NCBI RefSeq assembly: GCF_000412185.1
Contig: NZ_ASJA01000014.1
Location: forward strand, 1-64,000
Direction: 5' to 3'
DNA: 64,000 nt
Origin: Euryhalocaulis caribicus
Lineage (GTDB): Bacteria > Pseudomonadota > Alphaproteobacteria > Caulobacterales > Maricaulaceae
Numbering within the stretch: position 1 is the first letter of the stretch; every line of letters starts with the position of its first letter. Both the position numbers and the translations under genes were made by a program. A model generated the notes under the pieces. That model searched no databases, was not told the origin of the DNA, and worked only from the letters and a program-made list of their open reading frames with translations. Positions 1 through 9,187 of this stretch are shown here, piece after piece.

Positions 1-20
1 CATCCGCGTTGCAGCGTTAT

Positions 21-197
21 TCAAGCGGTATCGAGCGTCAGCTCCACAAGGCGCGAGAGCTTGGTCTCGGCAATGCGCACCATGTTCTCGAATTCACGCA
101 CGTCCTGGAAGTCGGCCATGACCTCGGACGCCTCCTGCAGCGTCGCGCGTATCTGCTCCAGATCGTCCAGCACCTGCCGCGTCGCGTAATAGGCCAT
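21..197 (-). CDS. Small predicted coiled-coil protein, unknown function
   Basis: A 58-residue frame reads from ATG at 197-195 to TGA at 23-21. It is preceded by an AGGGG ribosome-binding stretch about 5 bases before the start. The protein is acidic and almost entirely helical in character (many Glu, Leu, Ala, Arg), with heptad-like spacing suggesting a short coiled coil. There is no signal peptide or membrane segment. I do not recognise the family. Codon choice (GC-rich third positions) matches its neighbours, which supports real coding. It lies downstream of tRNA-Thr on the same strand. An ATG at 3-1 could begin a following gene that leaves the window, but no ribosome site supports it. Confidence 0.6.
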   Translation of the reverse strand: MAYYATRQVLDDLEQIRATLQEASEVMADFQDVREFENMVRIAETKLSRLVELTLDTA

Positions 198-401
198 TGC
201 CCCTGCCGTCCACGAAACCGGCGGCCATTCCCCGCCCTGCGCAGCGAAGATTAATCCTTACCCGATACCAAGGCGTTGATCTGAAACTTAAAAATTTAAA
301 TCTCCCGGCCAGACCTTAACGAGATCGTACACGCTTTGCCCGCGGGCGCAGGCGCGCCGCCGGGATAAAGGATCGGGTTTTCCAGGAGAGGAAGGAGAAA
401 A

Positions 402-477
402 TGGTGCCGCTTAGGTGACTCGAACACCTGACCCCATCATTACGAATGATGTGCTCTACCAGCTGAGCTAAAGCGGC
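402..477 (-). tRNA. tRNA-Thr, anticodon CGT
   Basis: The reverse complement folds into a complete cloverleaf. The 7-base acceptor pairs 477-471 with 412-406, the D-arm has GCTC/GAGC, the anticodon stem is CATCA/TGATG around the loop TTCGTAA, and the T-arm contains TTCGAGT. The discriminator is A and CCA is encoded at 404-402. Anticodon CGT reads ACG threonine codons. The 3' trailer on the minus strand starts TTTTCTCC, which may serve as a weak termination or processing signal. Confidence 0.97.
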
Positions 478-563
478 CCCGTTTGAAGCGCGCGGAAGCT
501 AATCTCTCCGCCGCGCGGGGGCAAGCGCGCAATGAAGCTGCACTGACATTCACGCAAAGAGCG

Positions 564-2189
564 TCAGCTGAGCTTGCGTGAACGGGTCAGGGCGTCATCC
601 CCCGCTTCCTCGTATGTCTCGCCTTCCGGGCCCGGGTCATCGGGCGGCGGCGGGGGCGGGCTGGCCTCCGGCGCGCGGTCCTTGTCCTTCGGCCTGGCGG
701 CGCGCGGTTTCCGCGGCTTGAGCGCCGGTTCGGGTTTTTCCGGTTCGGATTCCGGCTCCGGCGTCTCTTCCGGCGGGGCGATGACAGCGGCCGAGGCATA
801 GTCTGGCTCCACGGCCGGTTCGGGATTTTCCGGCTCCGGCGCTGGCAGCGCGGCCAGCGGCGGGGCAAGCTGAATCTCGCGCTCATAACGCTCATGGCGC
901 GGATGGATCAGCTTGGCGGCGTCGCCATAGCTGAACACCATGCGCATCCAGTCCTCGTCACGATAGTCGAAGGCCGGTCCGTCGGGGTCGAGGTCCGACC
1001 AGTCGGCCTCGCCCGGCGCGCTGGCCGCACGGTCGATCCAGTCGCGCGCCTCTTCGATATGGCCGCTCTTGTGCTCGATCTGGGCCATCAGGCCGCAGAG
1101 CCGGGCGCTGGGCGCGTCGCGGTCGATCAGGGGTTTCAACTCGTCCCGCGCCTTGACCATGTCGTCGCGCAGCAGCGCCGCCTCGGCGCGCTGGATGCGG
1201 CTTTCGCGGTGATCGGGATTGAGCGCGGCGAGCTTTTCCAGCCGCTCGGCGCGGTCAAGATTGGGCTCGTCCGGTTTCAGATCCCGCCATGCAATCGCGA
1301 GCGCGGGATGCGGCGCGGCGCGCCAGGAATCCTCGATCAGGCGCGAGGCCTTGCGCGGATGGCCGCCCTCCAGCAACAGGCGGGAGGCCAGCGCCACGGC
1401 GGGCGCAAAACCGGGCGACAACCGCGCGGCGGTCTCTGAAAGGCGGCCCGCGCGCTCCATCTGGCCCTGCGTCTCCGCCTGGCGCGCTTGCGCGGTCAGC
1501 AGCACGGCGCGGCGGCGCTGGGCGTTGTCGGGCGGCACATGGGCTTCCGCCTCGCCGGTCTTCAAGGTGGCCGCCGCATCGTTCCATTTGGCCTGACGGA
1601 CCTGCGCCTCGAACAGCGTCTCGAACGCCCAGCGGCTGGCCGGGCGCGCCTCGAAGGCCGCGCGGGCGTGTTCGCTGGCGCTGGCCAGATCTCCGCGCTC
1701 GAACGCCGCGGCGGCAAGGCCCCGGCGGCCGACCACTTCCGTGCCGGGCGATTCCAGCAGCAGGCGGTATTGCGATTCCGCTTCGCCGATCAGCCCGTCG
1801 GCTTCCGCCGCGCGGGCGGTGAGAATGCGGGAAATGGCCGGACGGTCCAGAAGGCGGCCCGCGCTCTGCGCCTGTTTGCGCGCCTCCCCGCCCTCGCCCG
1901 AGGCCGAAGCGATCAGCGCTTTTTCCAGCGCGTCATAGCCGCGTGTCTGGCGCGAACGCGCCGCCGAGTCCCGCAGCCGTTCGGGCAAGTTCATCAACCA
2001 GCCGATGGAGCGCCACAGCACCGCCATCAGCACGCCCAGCGTCAGCAGGATGAACAGCGCCGCCCCGGCCGTCGTCTCGAAGACCCAGCCGCGGAATTCC
2101 AGCGTCGCCGCGCCGGGCGAAGCGGCGATCCAGGCCGCAAAGGCCGCCGCGAGGGCGGCGATAATCAGGATCGGGACCAGGCGCCTCAT
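564..2189 (-). CDS. hemY: HemY-like membrane TPR protein
   Basis: The 541-residue protein has two N-terminal membrane segments (about 4-22 and 40-62), then the GYDALEKAL stretch near residue 84 typical of the HemY N-terminal domain. Tetratricopeptide-like helical repeats follow to about residue 430, and a Pro/Glu-rich tail of about 100 residues ends the protein. Proteobacterial HemY proteins of this TPR type are encoded with hemC/hemD and are linked to late heme synthesis, but no catalytic activity is established. This is not the protoporphyrinogen oxidase also called HemY in Gram-positives. Its ATG overlaps the stop of the Mic60-like gene by 4 bases (ATGA), so translation is probably coupled. 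The long tail is lineage-specific in appearance. Confidence 0.85.
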   Translation of the reverse strand: MRRLVPILIIAALAAAFAAWIAASPGAATLEFRGWVFETTAGAALFILLTLGVLMAVLWRSIGWLMNLPERLRDSAARSRQTRGYDALEKALIASASGEGGEARKQAQSAGRLLDRPAISRILTARAAEADGLIGEAESQYRLLLESPGTEVVGRRGLAAAAFERGDLASASEHARAAFEARPASRWAFETLFEAQVRQAKWNDAAATLKTGEAEAHVPPDNAQRRRAVLLTAQARQAETQGQMERAGRLSETAARLSPGFAPAVALASRLLLEGGHPRKASRLIEDSWRAAPHPALAIAWRDLKPDEPNLDRAERLEKLAALNPDHRESRIQRAEAALLRDDMVKARDELKPLIDRDAPSARLCGLMAQIEHKSGHIEEARDWIDRAASAPGEADWSDLDPDGPAFDYRDEDWMRMVFSYGDAAKLIHPRHERYEREIQLAPPLAALPAPEPENPEPAVEPDYASAAVIAPPEETPEPESEPEKPEPALKPRKPRAARPKDKDRAPEASPPPPPPDDPGPEGETYEEAGDDALTRSRKLS

Positions 2190-3295
2190 GGGGCGGCCTC
2201 CATCAGTTGATCACGTAAATCGTCAAGGGCAGAAATCGCCTGACGCCGGGCGCGGGCATCATCCAGCCAGTCGCTGGCGGCGTCGGCGGGCGCGCCGGTC
2301 AGGCTTTCCATGGCTTCAATGGCGGCCTCGAGGTCGCCGACTTTCAGGCTGGCGCGGGCGACATCCAGCGGATCGCCGGAGGCTTCCTCGTCAGAGCGCC
2401 GGAGCGTGCCAAGCCCGGAGAAAGCGCCGCGCGCGCGCTCGGCGAGACTCGCCTCACCCTGCCGCGCCGCGCGCACCTCCGATACGGGCAAGGTCTCCAG
2501 AAGCTCGGCCTCCGTCGCCACGCGGGCTGCGGCCAGCGGGCGCAGAACATCCAGCGCCCGGGCGTCGGTTTCATTCTCCAGCGCCGCCAGCTCCAGCTGG
2601 AACGCCGCGCCGCGCAGGGCGGCCTCGCGCAGGGCGGCGTACTGGAAGGCCGTCTGGGCCTTGCGGTCGCTCCCCGCATTCTGCTCCAGCGCCGTCAGGC
2701 GGGTTTGCAGGGACTGGAGCTGAGACTGCGCCTGTTGCGCGTTGCGGTTGGCCGTATCAGCGCGGTTCAAGGCCTCGCCCGCGCGTTCATCCTGTCCCGA
2801 GGGACGCGATTCCAGCGCCGCAATACGGTCCAGCAGCGTATCCAGCCGCTGCCGCAGCGGCGCGGGGTCGAAACGCTCGCCATTCTGGCCGCTTCTGACC
2901 TCTTCCACCTCTTCAGACAGCGTGGTCAGGCGGCTTTCCATGTCCGCCAGCTGGTTGCGCGCCTGTGAATCCTCGGTCGAGGGCGCGGGCGCGTTCGCCA
3001 GACGGCGTTCAAGCGCGGACTGATCTTCCTCAAGCTTTGCGATGCGGGCTTCCAGCGGGCCGAGATCGACAGTCTGCGCCGGCGCGGCGTCCGGCGCGCG
3101 GCGGTCCAGCCACCACGCGGCGGACCCGCCCAGCGCGCCGCCGACAAGCGCGGCGAAGATGATCGAGAAGACAAGCGCGCCGAAACCGACGCCGCCGGAT
3201 TGGCGCGTGTCTCTGACTTCAGCGAATTCGGCGTCAATCGGTTCTGACTCGGGCGGCGCCGCGCCGGGGTCGTCGCTCTTGGGATCGTCGCTCAT
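2186..3295 (-). CDS. Mic60/mitofilin-like inner-membrane protein (COG4223)
   Basis: The 369-residue protein has a short acidic cytoplasmic start, one membrane helix at about 36-63, a long coiled-coil region (about 79-210) rich in Leu, Glu, Gln and Arg, and a C-terminal helical domain (about 215-369) resembling the mitofilin signature region. This architecture and its place between hemD and hemY match the alphaproteobacterial Mic60 homologues, described as bacterial relatives of the mitochondrial crista-junction protein. A role shaping intracytoplasmic membrane or contacting the outer membrane is known for the family; here it is inferred. There is a 59-base gap after hemD and a 4-base overlap with hemY. 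Confidence 0.85.
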   Translation of the reverse strand: MSDDPKSDDPGAAPPESEPIDAEFAEVRDTRQSGGVGFGALVFSIIFAALVGGALGGSAAWWLDRRAPDAAPAQTVDLGPLEARIAKLEEDQSALERRLANAPAPSTEDSQARNQLADMESRLTTLSEEVEEVRSGQNGERFDPAPLRQRLDTLLDRIAALESRPSGQDERAGEALNRADTANRNAQQAQSQLQSLQTRLTALEQNAGSDRKAQTAFQYAALREAALRGAAFQLELAALENETDARALDVLRPLAAARVATEAELLETLPVSEVRAARQGEASLAERARGAFSGLGTLRRSDEEASGDPLDVARASLKVGDLEAAIEAMESLTGAPADAASDWLDDARARRQAISALDDLRDQLMEAAP

Positions 3296-3354
3296 GGAGC
3301 CTCGTGTCTGTGCGGACGGTCTCTATGTAGGATGCCGCCCACCGGGCGAACAAG

Positions 3355-4053
3355 TCAGCGCGCCCGCCGGCAGATGCGATCCAGCGTCGCGAGGAGAGAT
3401 TCCTCATCCGGTTTGGCCGCGGTTTCATAGGGAATGAAAAGCGGCCCCGCGGCGTTCCTGCTGATCGTGACATAGCGGAAAAGCCGGGCGATCCGGGCCG
3501 GGACGACAAGCGTAAAGGCCTCCGCCGCGCGCGCGGAATGAAACAGCACCACGTCTATGCCGCCCGCTTCGATGGCCTCCTGCGCGGCCTCGGGAATCGA
3601 ATCGGCGGCGGCGGCGCGATAGACGATGCTGCGGTCGACCGAATAGCCGGCCTTCCCCAGCGACTGATGGATTTTCGCGGCGATATGCTCGCCCGAAGCG
3701 AACAGAACCGGCCCGCCCGCCGGGTCCAGCGTCCGCTGCGAAAGAGCCAATAAATCGTCCGCATCGCCCGCCGCGCTCTCCACGTCCGTGAAGCCGGCCT
3801 CCCGCGCCGCTTCCGCCGTGGCGTCGCCGACGCACAGCGCCCGCAGGCGCGCATCGCTGAGCGCGGCAAAGGCGCGGACGCCGTTGGCGCTGGTGAACAG
3901 GACCGCCTGATATTGCGACGGGTCCCGGTCCAGTTTGGGCGCAGGTTCAATGGTCAGCAGCGGCGCTACCAGCGGTTCATAACCCCGTTCGCGCAGACGT
4001 TCGGCCGTCTTGGACGCGCCCGGTTCGGAGCGGGTGATCCAGATTTTCTTCAA
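3355..4053 (-). CDS. hemD: Uroporphyrinogen-III synthase
   Basis: The 232-residue protein should convert hydroxymethylbilane to uroporphyrinogen III, the fourth common step of tetrapyrrole synthesis, in the cytoplasm. It starts MKKIWITRSEPGA, the usual HemD opening (TRP/TRSEPGA), and keeps the LFTSANGVRAF stretch (about 52-62) and the VLFHSARAAEAF stretch (about 169-180) of the two-lobed fold. HemD sequences diverge strongly, so the assignment also rests on position: its ATG overlaps the hemC stop by 4 bases (ATGA). Length is close to the family norm of 230-260. Confidence 0.92.
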   Translation of the reverse strand: MKKIWITRSEPGASKTAERLRERGYEPLVAPLLTIEPAPKLDRDPSQYQAVLFTSANGVRAFAALSDARLRALCVGDATAEAAREAGFTDVESAAGDADDLLALSQRTLDPAGGPVLFASGEHIAAKIHQSLGKAGYSVDRSIVYRAAAADSIPEAAQEAIEAGGIDVVLFHSARAAEAFTLVVPARIARLFRYVTISRNAAGPLFIPYETAAKPDEESLLATLDRICRRAR

Positions 4054-5000
4054 AGTTCGTACCGGATGGCGTCGCCCGCCTCCTCGCGGATTTCACCGCC
4101 AATCGTTTCGCCCAGCATGCGGGCGATGGCGACGAAATCGCCCGATAGCGGCGCACGGGCGTCACGCGCCCATTTCTGCGCGCCGTCCGGGGTCAGAGCC
4201 TCCCCCCGCAGCCGCAGATCGCCGTCTGCGATCTCAGCCAGCGCGGCGATGGGCGTGCGGCAGGAGCCGTCGAGCGCAGCCAGAAAAGCGCGTTCGGCGG
4301 CGATGGCGATGGTCGTCTGGCGGTCCGCGACATGGGCGGCGATCTCCAGCGCCCGCGCATCGTCCTCCCGCACTTGCAGGGCCAGCGCGCCCTGCGCGGC
4401 GGCGGGCAGCATGACCTCCACCGGCATGGGGTTTTCCGTCAGTTCGGGACGGCCGAGACGTTTCAGGCCGGAAACGGCCAGATAGGTGGCGTCCGCCTCA
4501 CCCGCCGCGATCTTGTCCAGCCGCGTCCCGACATTGCCGCGCAGATTGACGATCTTCAGATCCGGGCGCCGGTTCAGCGTCTGCGCCTGCCGCCGCAGGC
4601 TGGCCGTGCCGATACGGGTGCCCGCGGGCAGGTCGTCCAGCGTGGCGGCGTCATAGCAGATGAAGGCATCACGCGGGTCCTCGCGCGGCGGACTGCCGGC
4701 CAGAACCAGACCGTCCGGATTTTCCGTCGGCACATCCTTCATGGAGTGAATGGCGAGACCGATCCGGCCCTCCAGCAGCGCTTCCTCGATCTCTTTCGTG
4801 AACAGGCCCTTGCCGCCCGCCTCGATCAGGCGGCGGTCCTGAATCCGGTCGCCGCTGGTCTTGATGACCTCGATCGGGAAGAGGCGCTCTTCCTCTTCCA
4901 CCGGGACTTCCAGCGCGACGGCCAGCGCGCGGCGGACCTGTCTGGTCTGGGCCAGCGCCAGGGGGGAGCCGCGCGTTCCAATGACAAGGGGTGATTGCAT
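4050..5000 (-). CDS. hemC: Hydroxymethylbilane synthase (porphobilinogen deaminase)
   Basis: The enzyme polymerises four porphobilinogens to hydroxymethylbilane. From the chosen start the protein has 316 residues. It shows GTRGSPLALAQ at 8-18, the IHSMKDVPT stretch at 84-92, the GTASLRRQ stretch at 131-138 and Cys247 in DGSCRTP, the residue that carries the dipyrromethane cofactor. The ATG at 5000 places the first strand as usual. An in-frame ATG at 5036 would add 12 residues and overlap the tsaD start; neither has an evident Shine-Dalgarno. It is the first gene of a minus-strand heme cluster, divergent from tsaD. Confidence 0.95.
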   Translation of the reverse strand: MQSPLVIGTRGSPLALAQTRQVRRALAVALEVPVEEEERLFPIEVIKTSGDRIQDRRLIEAGGKGLFTKEIEEALLEGRIGLAIHSMKDVPTENPDGLVLAGSPPREDPRDAFICYDAATLDDLPAGTRIGTASLRRQAQTLNRRPDLKIVNLRGNVGTRLDKIAAGEADATYLAVSGLKRLGRPELTENPMPVEVMLPAAAQGALALQVREDDARALEIAAHVADRQTTIAIAAERAFLAALDGSCRTPIAALAEIADGDLRLRGEALTPDGAQKWARDARAPLSGDFVAIARMLGETIGGEIREEAGDAIRYEL

Positions 5001-5034
5001 GGAGGGGATCGGGGCCTTAATCGGTTGGACTGAC

Positions 5035-6177
5035 ATGGCTTTTGCCGCCGACCCATCCAAACCGCAAGGCGCGTCCGCTTCAAGCGGGCTTGTCGTGCTG
5101 GGGCTTGAAACAAGCTGCGACGAAACCGCCGCGGCGGTCCTGCGCCTGCGCGAGGACGGGTCCGCCGAGGTGCTGGCCGACTGCGTCTATAGCCAGATCG
5201 AGGAACACACCCCGTTCGGGGGCGTGGTGCCGGAGATCGCCGCCCGCGCCCATGTCGACGCGCTGGACGCGCTGATCCGGCGCGCGCTGGACGAGGCGCA
5301 AATGGGGTTCGCGGATCTGGACGCGGTCGCCGCGACATCCGGCCCCGGCCTTGTCGGCGGGGTGATGGTGGGGCTGATGACGGCGAAGGCGATTTCGCTG
5401 GCCGCCGATATCCCGCTGATCGCGGTGAACCATCTGGAGGGGCACGCCCTCTCCCCGCGCCTCACCGGCGCCTGCCCGTTCCCCTATCTTCTGCTTCTGA
5501 TCTCCGGCGGGCATACGCAGCTTCTGGCGGTGGATGATCTGACCGAGATGACGCGGCTTGGCTCCACCATCGACGATGCCGCGGGCGAAGCGTTCGACAA
5601 GACCGCCAAGATCATGCAGCTGGGCTATCCCGGCGGACCGGCGATGGAGCAGGCGGCGCTGAGCGGCGACGCAACCCGCTTCGACCTGCCGCGTCCCCTG
5701 ACCCGCTCTCCCAACGCCGATTTCTCGTTCGCCGGGCTGAAGACCGCCGCCCGCCGCGCCTGGGACGCGCTGGACAATCCGGACGAACAGGACCGTAACG
5801 ATCTGGCCGCTTCCGTTCAGGCGGCCATCGCGGACTGCCTGGCCGACCGGTCGCGCAACGCGATGGCGATGTTTATCGAGCGCCACCCGGACGAGGCGGA
5901 GCGCCGCTTCGTGGTGGCCGGGGGCGTGGCTGCGAACAAGGCGGTGAAGAGCGCGCTGGAAACGGCCTGCGCCGATTTCGGCTTTACGCTCAGCGCCCCG
6001 CCCGCAAAATGGTGCACAGACAACGCCGTGATGATCGCCCTTGCCGGGGCGGAGCGGCTGAAACGCGGCGAAATCAGTGATCTGGACGCGCCGGCGCGCC
6101 CGCGCTGGCCGCTGGACCAGCGCGCCGCCGCCGATGACCCCGCCTCCGGCGCGGGCAGAAAAGGACCCAAAGCATGA
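5035..6177 (+). CDS. tsaD: tRNA N6-adenosine threonylcarbamoyltransferase
   Basis: TsaD transfers the threonylcarbamoyl group to A37 of ANN-decoding tRNAs, with TsaB and TsaE. The 380-residue product has LETSCDET at 24-31, the metal-binding HLEGH at 133-137 and the SGGHTQL stretch at 157-163, all hallmarks of the ASKHA-fold Kae1/TsaD family. It carries about 15 extra residues at each end compared with the usual 340-360. The start at 5035 is preceded by GGACTGAC; an in-frame ATG at 4999 would overlap the hemC start codon. The last four bases overlap gpsA (ATGA), so the two are co-translated. It is divergent from hemC with at most 34 bases between the starts. Confidence 0.95.
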   Translation: MAFAADPSKPQGASASSGLVVLGLETSCDETAAAVLRLREDGSAEVLADCVYSQIEEHTPFGGVVPEIAARAHVDALDALIRRALDEAQMGFADLDAVAATSGPGLVGGVMVGLMTAKAISLAADIPLIAVNHLEGHALSPRLTGACPFPYLLLLISGGHTQLLAVDDLTEMTRLGSTIDDAAGEAFDKTAKIMQLGYPGGPAMEQAALSGDATRFDLPRPLTRSPNADFSFAGLKTAARRAWDALDNPDEQDRNDLAASVQAAIADCLADRSRNAMAMFIERHPDEAERRFVVAGGVAANKAVKSALETACADFGFTLSAPPAKWCTDNAVMIALAGAERLKRGEISDLDAPARPRWPLDQRAAADDPASGAGRKGPKA

Positions 6178-7178
6178 GTGAAGCCTTCTCCAAAGTCGCC
6201 GTTCTGGGCGCGGGCGCGTGGGGCACGGCGCTGGCGCAGGTGCTGGCCCGCGCAGGCCGTGACGTCGTCCTGTGGGCGCATGAGCCGAGCGTGGTCGAGG
6301 CGATCCGCGAGGAAGGCGAGAACGAGATTTACCTGCCCGGCGTGGACGTGGAAGACGGCGTCACCGCCACCGGCGATTACGAGGATCTGGCCGACTGCGA
6401 GGCCGTGCTGGCCGTGGTGCCGGCGCAGCATCTGCGCAGCGTTCTGGAAGGCGCCGCGCCGCATATCGCCAAGGGCGCGCCGGTGGTGCTGTGCGCCAAG
6501 GGGATCGAGCGCGACACCGGCAAGCTGATGACCGACGTGCTGGCCGAAACCCTGCCCGGCGCGCCGGCAGCGGTCCTGTCCGGTCCCAGCTTCGCCATCG
6601 ATGTCGCGCGCGGCCTGCCCACCGCCGTCACGCTGGCCTGCGCGGACGAAGCGCTGGGCATGAAGCTGGCCGAGACCATCTCCATCCCCGCCTTCCGTCC
6701 ATACCTGGCCGACGATCTGATCGGGGCGGAAGTCGGCGGCGCGATCAAGAACGTGCTGGCCATCGCCTGCGGGATTTCGGAGGGCAAGGATCTGGGCGCG
6801 TCCGCCCATGCCGCGCTGATGACGCGCGGCTTTGCGGAAATGGCGCGGCTGGGCGTGGCCATGGGCGCGAAGGCGGAAACGCTGTCCGGTCTGTGCGGGC
6901 TCGGCGATCTGGTTCTGACCTGTTCGTCCACCAATTCCCGCAATATGAGCTGCGGCATGGCGCTGGGCCGCGGCGTGCCGCTGGACGCCATCATGTCCGG
7001 CCGCAAGGCGGTGACGGAAGGGGTCGCGACCGCGCCCGCCGTAGTGGCGCTGGCCGAAAAACACGGCATTGAAATGCCGATCTGTCAGGCCGTGGCGGCG
7101 ATTCTGGAGGACAGGGTCAGCGTCGAGGGCGCTATCGAGGAATTGCTGAACCGGCCGATCAAGACCGAGCGGCTCTAG
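6174..7178 (+). CDS. gpsA: Glycerol-3-phosphate dehydrogenase [NAD(P)+]
   Basis: This cytoplasmic enzyme reduces dihydroxyacetone phosphate to sn-glycerol-3-phosphate for phospholipid synthesis. The 334-residue protein has the Rossmann dinucleotide motif GAGAWG at 12-17, the SGPSFA motif at 136-141, the catalytic Lys192 in GGAIKNV, and the conserved [12 protein letters not shown] stretch. Length is typical (about 330-340). It overlaps tsaD by 4 bases at its start, and its stop overlaps the convergent thpR stop by 4 bases (7175-7178), so there is no room for a terminator between them. Confidence 0.96.
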   Translation: MSEAFSKVAVLGAGAWGTALAQVLARAGRDVVLWAHEPSVVEAIREEGENEIYLPGVDVEDGVTATGDYEDLADCEAVLAVVPAQHLRSVLEGAAPHIAKGAPVVLCAKGIERDTGKLMTDVLAETLPGAPAAVLSGPSFAIDVARGLPTAVTLACADEALGMKLAETISIPAFRPYLADDLIGAEVGGAIKNVLAIACGISEGKDLGASAHAALMTRGFAEMARLGVAMGAKAETLSGLCGLGDLVLTCSSTNSRNMSCGMALGRGVPLDAIMSGRKAVTEGVATAPAVVALAEKHGIEMPICQAVAAILEDRVSVEGAIEELLNRPIKTERL

Positions 7179-7717
7179 CCCCTCAGCGGATACTCCGCTT
7201 CCGAAATATAATGGTTCGCGCCGTATTTTGCGGGGCGCGAGGACCATAGCTCGAACCGGTCGACGGGGAAGCTGGGCAACTCGAACAGCGTCAGGCGCTG
7301 CACGAAGCTGATCACGCGCTTGATCTCCGCGCCGTTCAGATAGGCCATCGTCACATGCGGCGTGAAGGGGCGCTTGTCCGGCGCCAGACCGCTTTGCCGC
7401 GCCGCCTTGTTGCAGGCCGCCGCCAGCCGGGTCAGCGACTCATTCTCCTCCACGCCGATCCACAGCGCGTGCGGATCCTTGTTCCCGAAATACCCCGCGC
7501 CTTTCAGCGTCACCTCGAACGGCGGCTGGTTGATCTGGGCCAGATTGGCGTCCAGCTCCGCCGCGTCCGGCTCCTCCAGTTCGCCGAAGAAGCTGAGCGT
7601 GATGTGAAAATTCTCGCGCGGCCGCCATTTCGCCCCGCCCACGCCCTTTTGCAGCGGCACAAGGCGGTCCGCTACCTCTTCGGGAATCTCGATGGCGGTA
7701 AACAGGCGCAACGTCAT
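7175..7717 (-). CDS. thpR: RNA 2',3'-cyclic phosphodiesterase (2H family)
   Basis: The 180-residue protein belongs to the 2H phosphoesterase superfamily, with the two HxT catalytic motifs at His38-Thr40 ([10 protein letters not shown]) and His121-Thr123 (PHVTMAYL). Family members open RNA 2',3'-cyclic phosphates and show 2'-5' RNA ligase activity in vitro; the in vivo role is unclear. Length matches the 175-190 of bacterial ThpR. It follows trkH by 9 bases on the same strand, as the last gene of the MFS-phytase-trkH-thpR run. Confidence 0.93.
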   Translation of the reverse strand: MTLRLFTAIEIPEEVADRLVPLQKGVGGAKWRPRENFHITLSFFGELEEPDAAELDANLAQINQPPFEVTLKGAGYFGNKDPHALWIGVEENESLTRLAAACNKAARQSGLAPDKRPFTPHVTMAYLNGAEIKRVISFVQRLTLFELPSFPVDRFELWSSRPAKYGANHYISEAEYPLRG

Positions 7718-7726
7718 GCGTTCTCC

Positions 7727-9175
7727 CTAACGCCGCCAGTAGGCGGGGCTCAAGAAGACGAGGATGGGAAACAGCTCCAGCCGCCCCAGAAGCATGGCGA
7801 AGACCAGAGTCCATTTGGCCGCGTCCGGCAGGCTCTGGAAATTGCCCGCCGGGCCGATGATGTCGCCAATGCCCGGGCCGACATTGGCCAGCGCCGTCGC
7901 CGCGCCGGAAAACGCCGTCGCAAAATCCAGCCCGATCATCGCCAGCGCCAGCGCCACGCCCAGAAAACACAGGACGAACAGCGCGAAAAAAGTGGTGACG
8001 TCGTCCTTCAGCTGCTGGTCGATGCGTTTGCCGCCATAGGTTTCCGGGATCATGCGGTTGGGCGAGGTCAGGCGCTTGAACCGCCAGGCGACAAGGCGGC
8101 TCAATATCTCGAACCGGAAAATCTTGATGCCGCCCGCCGTCGAGCCCGTGCACCCGCCAATGAAGGTCAGCACGAAGAACAACCCGACCGGGAACGCGCC
8201 CCATAGCGTGTAGTCGGCGGAGGCAAAGCCGGTCGTGGTAATGACCGAGACGATGTTGAACGCGGCCTGCCTCAGCGAGAATTCCACCGCGTGCCCGTGA
8301 AACATCAGCCAGAAAGACAGGATCACGGTCAGCGCGGAGATCAGTATCAGGAACAGGCGAACCTGGCTGTCCAGGAACAGACGCGCCGATTCCGAGCCCC
8401 CGACCAGAAGGCGCAGATAGAGCAGGAAAGGCAGCGCGGCGAGCGCCATGAAGACCGTCGCCGTCCACTGGATCGCGCCGCCATAACCGCCGAACGAGGA
8501 ATCCAGAACCGCATAGCCGCCCGTGGCGATGGTGGTCATGGCGTGGTTTGCGGCCTCGAACATCGACATGCCGAAAAACTCGTACAGCACGCCGCAGGCG
8601 ACCGTCATGGCGACATAGATGCCCAGAATGCCCGCCGCGATCTGGCCGGGACGCGGCAGCACCTTGTCCGGGCCGTCGGAGCGTTCGATCTCGAACAGCT
8701 GCATCCCGCCGACCTGCAGGAAGGGCAGCAGCGCGATGGACATGCCGATAATCCCGATCCCGCCCAGCCATTGCAGGAAAGACCGCCAGAGCAGGATGGA
8801 AGCCGGCATGTCGTTGAGGCCCGACAACACGGTGGATCCGGTCGTGGTCAGGCCCGAGACGCTTTCGAATACCGCATCCGCCAGCGTCAGTTTCAGCGGA
8901 CCGAAGACGAAGGGCAGCGCGCCGAAGATCGACGCCGTGAACCACGCCACAACCGTCAGCAGGAATCCCTGCCGCAGCGTCAGCCGGATGCGCGTCCCGC
9001 GGAACATCAGCGCCAGCGCCGCCCCGGCGAAGGCGGTGAAAAAGGACGACAGGAAGAAGCCCGACCAGCGCCAGCCCGCATTGGCGACGTCCAGCCACGC
9101 CGTCAGGAACATCGCCCCGGCCAGCGCCAGAAGCAGCAGGCCAAGAGGATAGAAAACCGGGCTCAGGAAGCGCAT
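7727..9175 (-). CDS. trkH: TrkH-family potassium uptake protein
   Basis: The 482-residue membrane protein is the ion-conducting subunit of a Trk/Ktr K+ system. It shows the repeated membrane-pore-membrane organisation, with pore loops near SGLTTTGSTVL, ATGGYAVLD, TTTGFASAD and ANVGPGIGD, each supplying the filter glycine. About ten membrane segments can be seen. No trkA (the cytoplasmic NAD-binding regulator) is in the window. It sits 12 bases after the phytase-like gene, in the same minus-strand run. Confidence 0.94.
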   Translation of the reverse strand: MRFLSPVFYPLGLLLLALAGAMFLTAWLDVANAGWRWSGFFLSSFFTAFAGAALALMFRGTRIRLTLRQGFLLTVVAWFTASIFGALPFVFGPLKLTLADAVFESVSGLTTTGSTVLSGLNDMPASILLWRSFLQWLGGIGIIGMSIALLPFLQVGGMQLFEIERSDGPDKVLPRPGQIAAGILGIYVAMTVACGVLYEFFGMSMFEAANHAMTTIATGGYAVLDSSFGGYGGAIQWTATVFMALAALPFLLYLRLLVGGSESARLFLDSQVRLFLILISALTVILSFWLMFHGHAVEFSLRQAAFNIVSVITTTGFASADYTLWGAFPVGLFFVLTFIGGCTGSTAGGIKIFRFEILSRLVAWRFKRLTSPNRMIPETYGGKRIDQQLKDDVTTFFALFVLCFLGVALALAMIGLDFATAFSGAATALANVGPGIGDIIGPAGNFQSLPDAAKWTLVFAMLLGRLELFPILVFLSPAYWRR

Positions 9176-9187
9176 GACGCCATGGCT

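Noticed and set aside
9-254. Plus-strand 81-codon frame at the window start
   Set aside because: It is antisense to the small helical gene at 21-197, which has a ribosome site and coding character; the plus frame is rich in His/Arg as mirror frames are.
284-301. AT-rich near-palindrome TTAAAAATTTAA before the small gene
   Set aside because: Does not match CtrA spacing (4 rather than 7 bases) and no promoter can be aligned with confidence.
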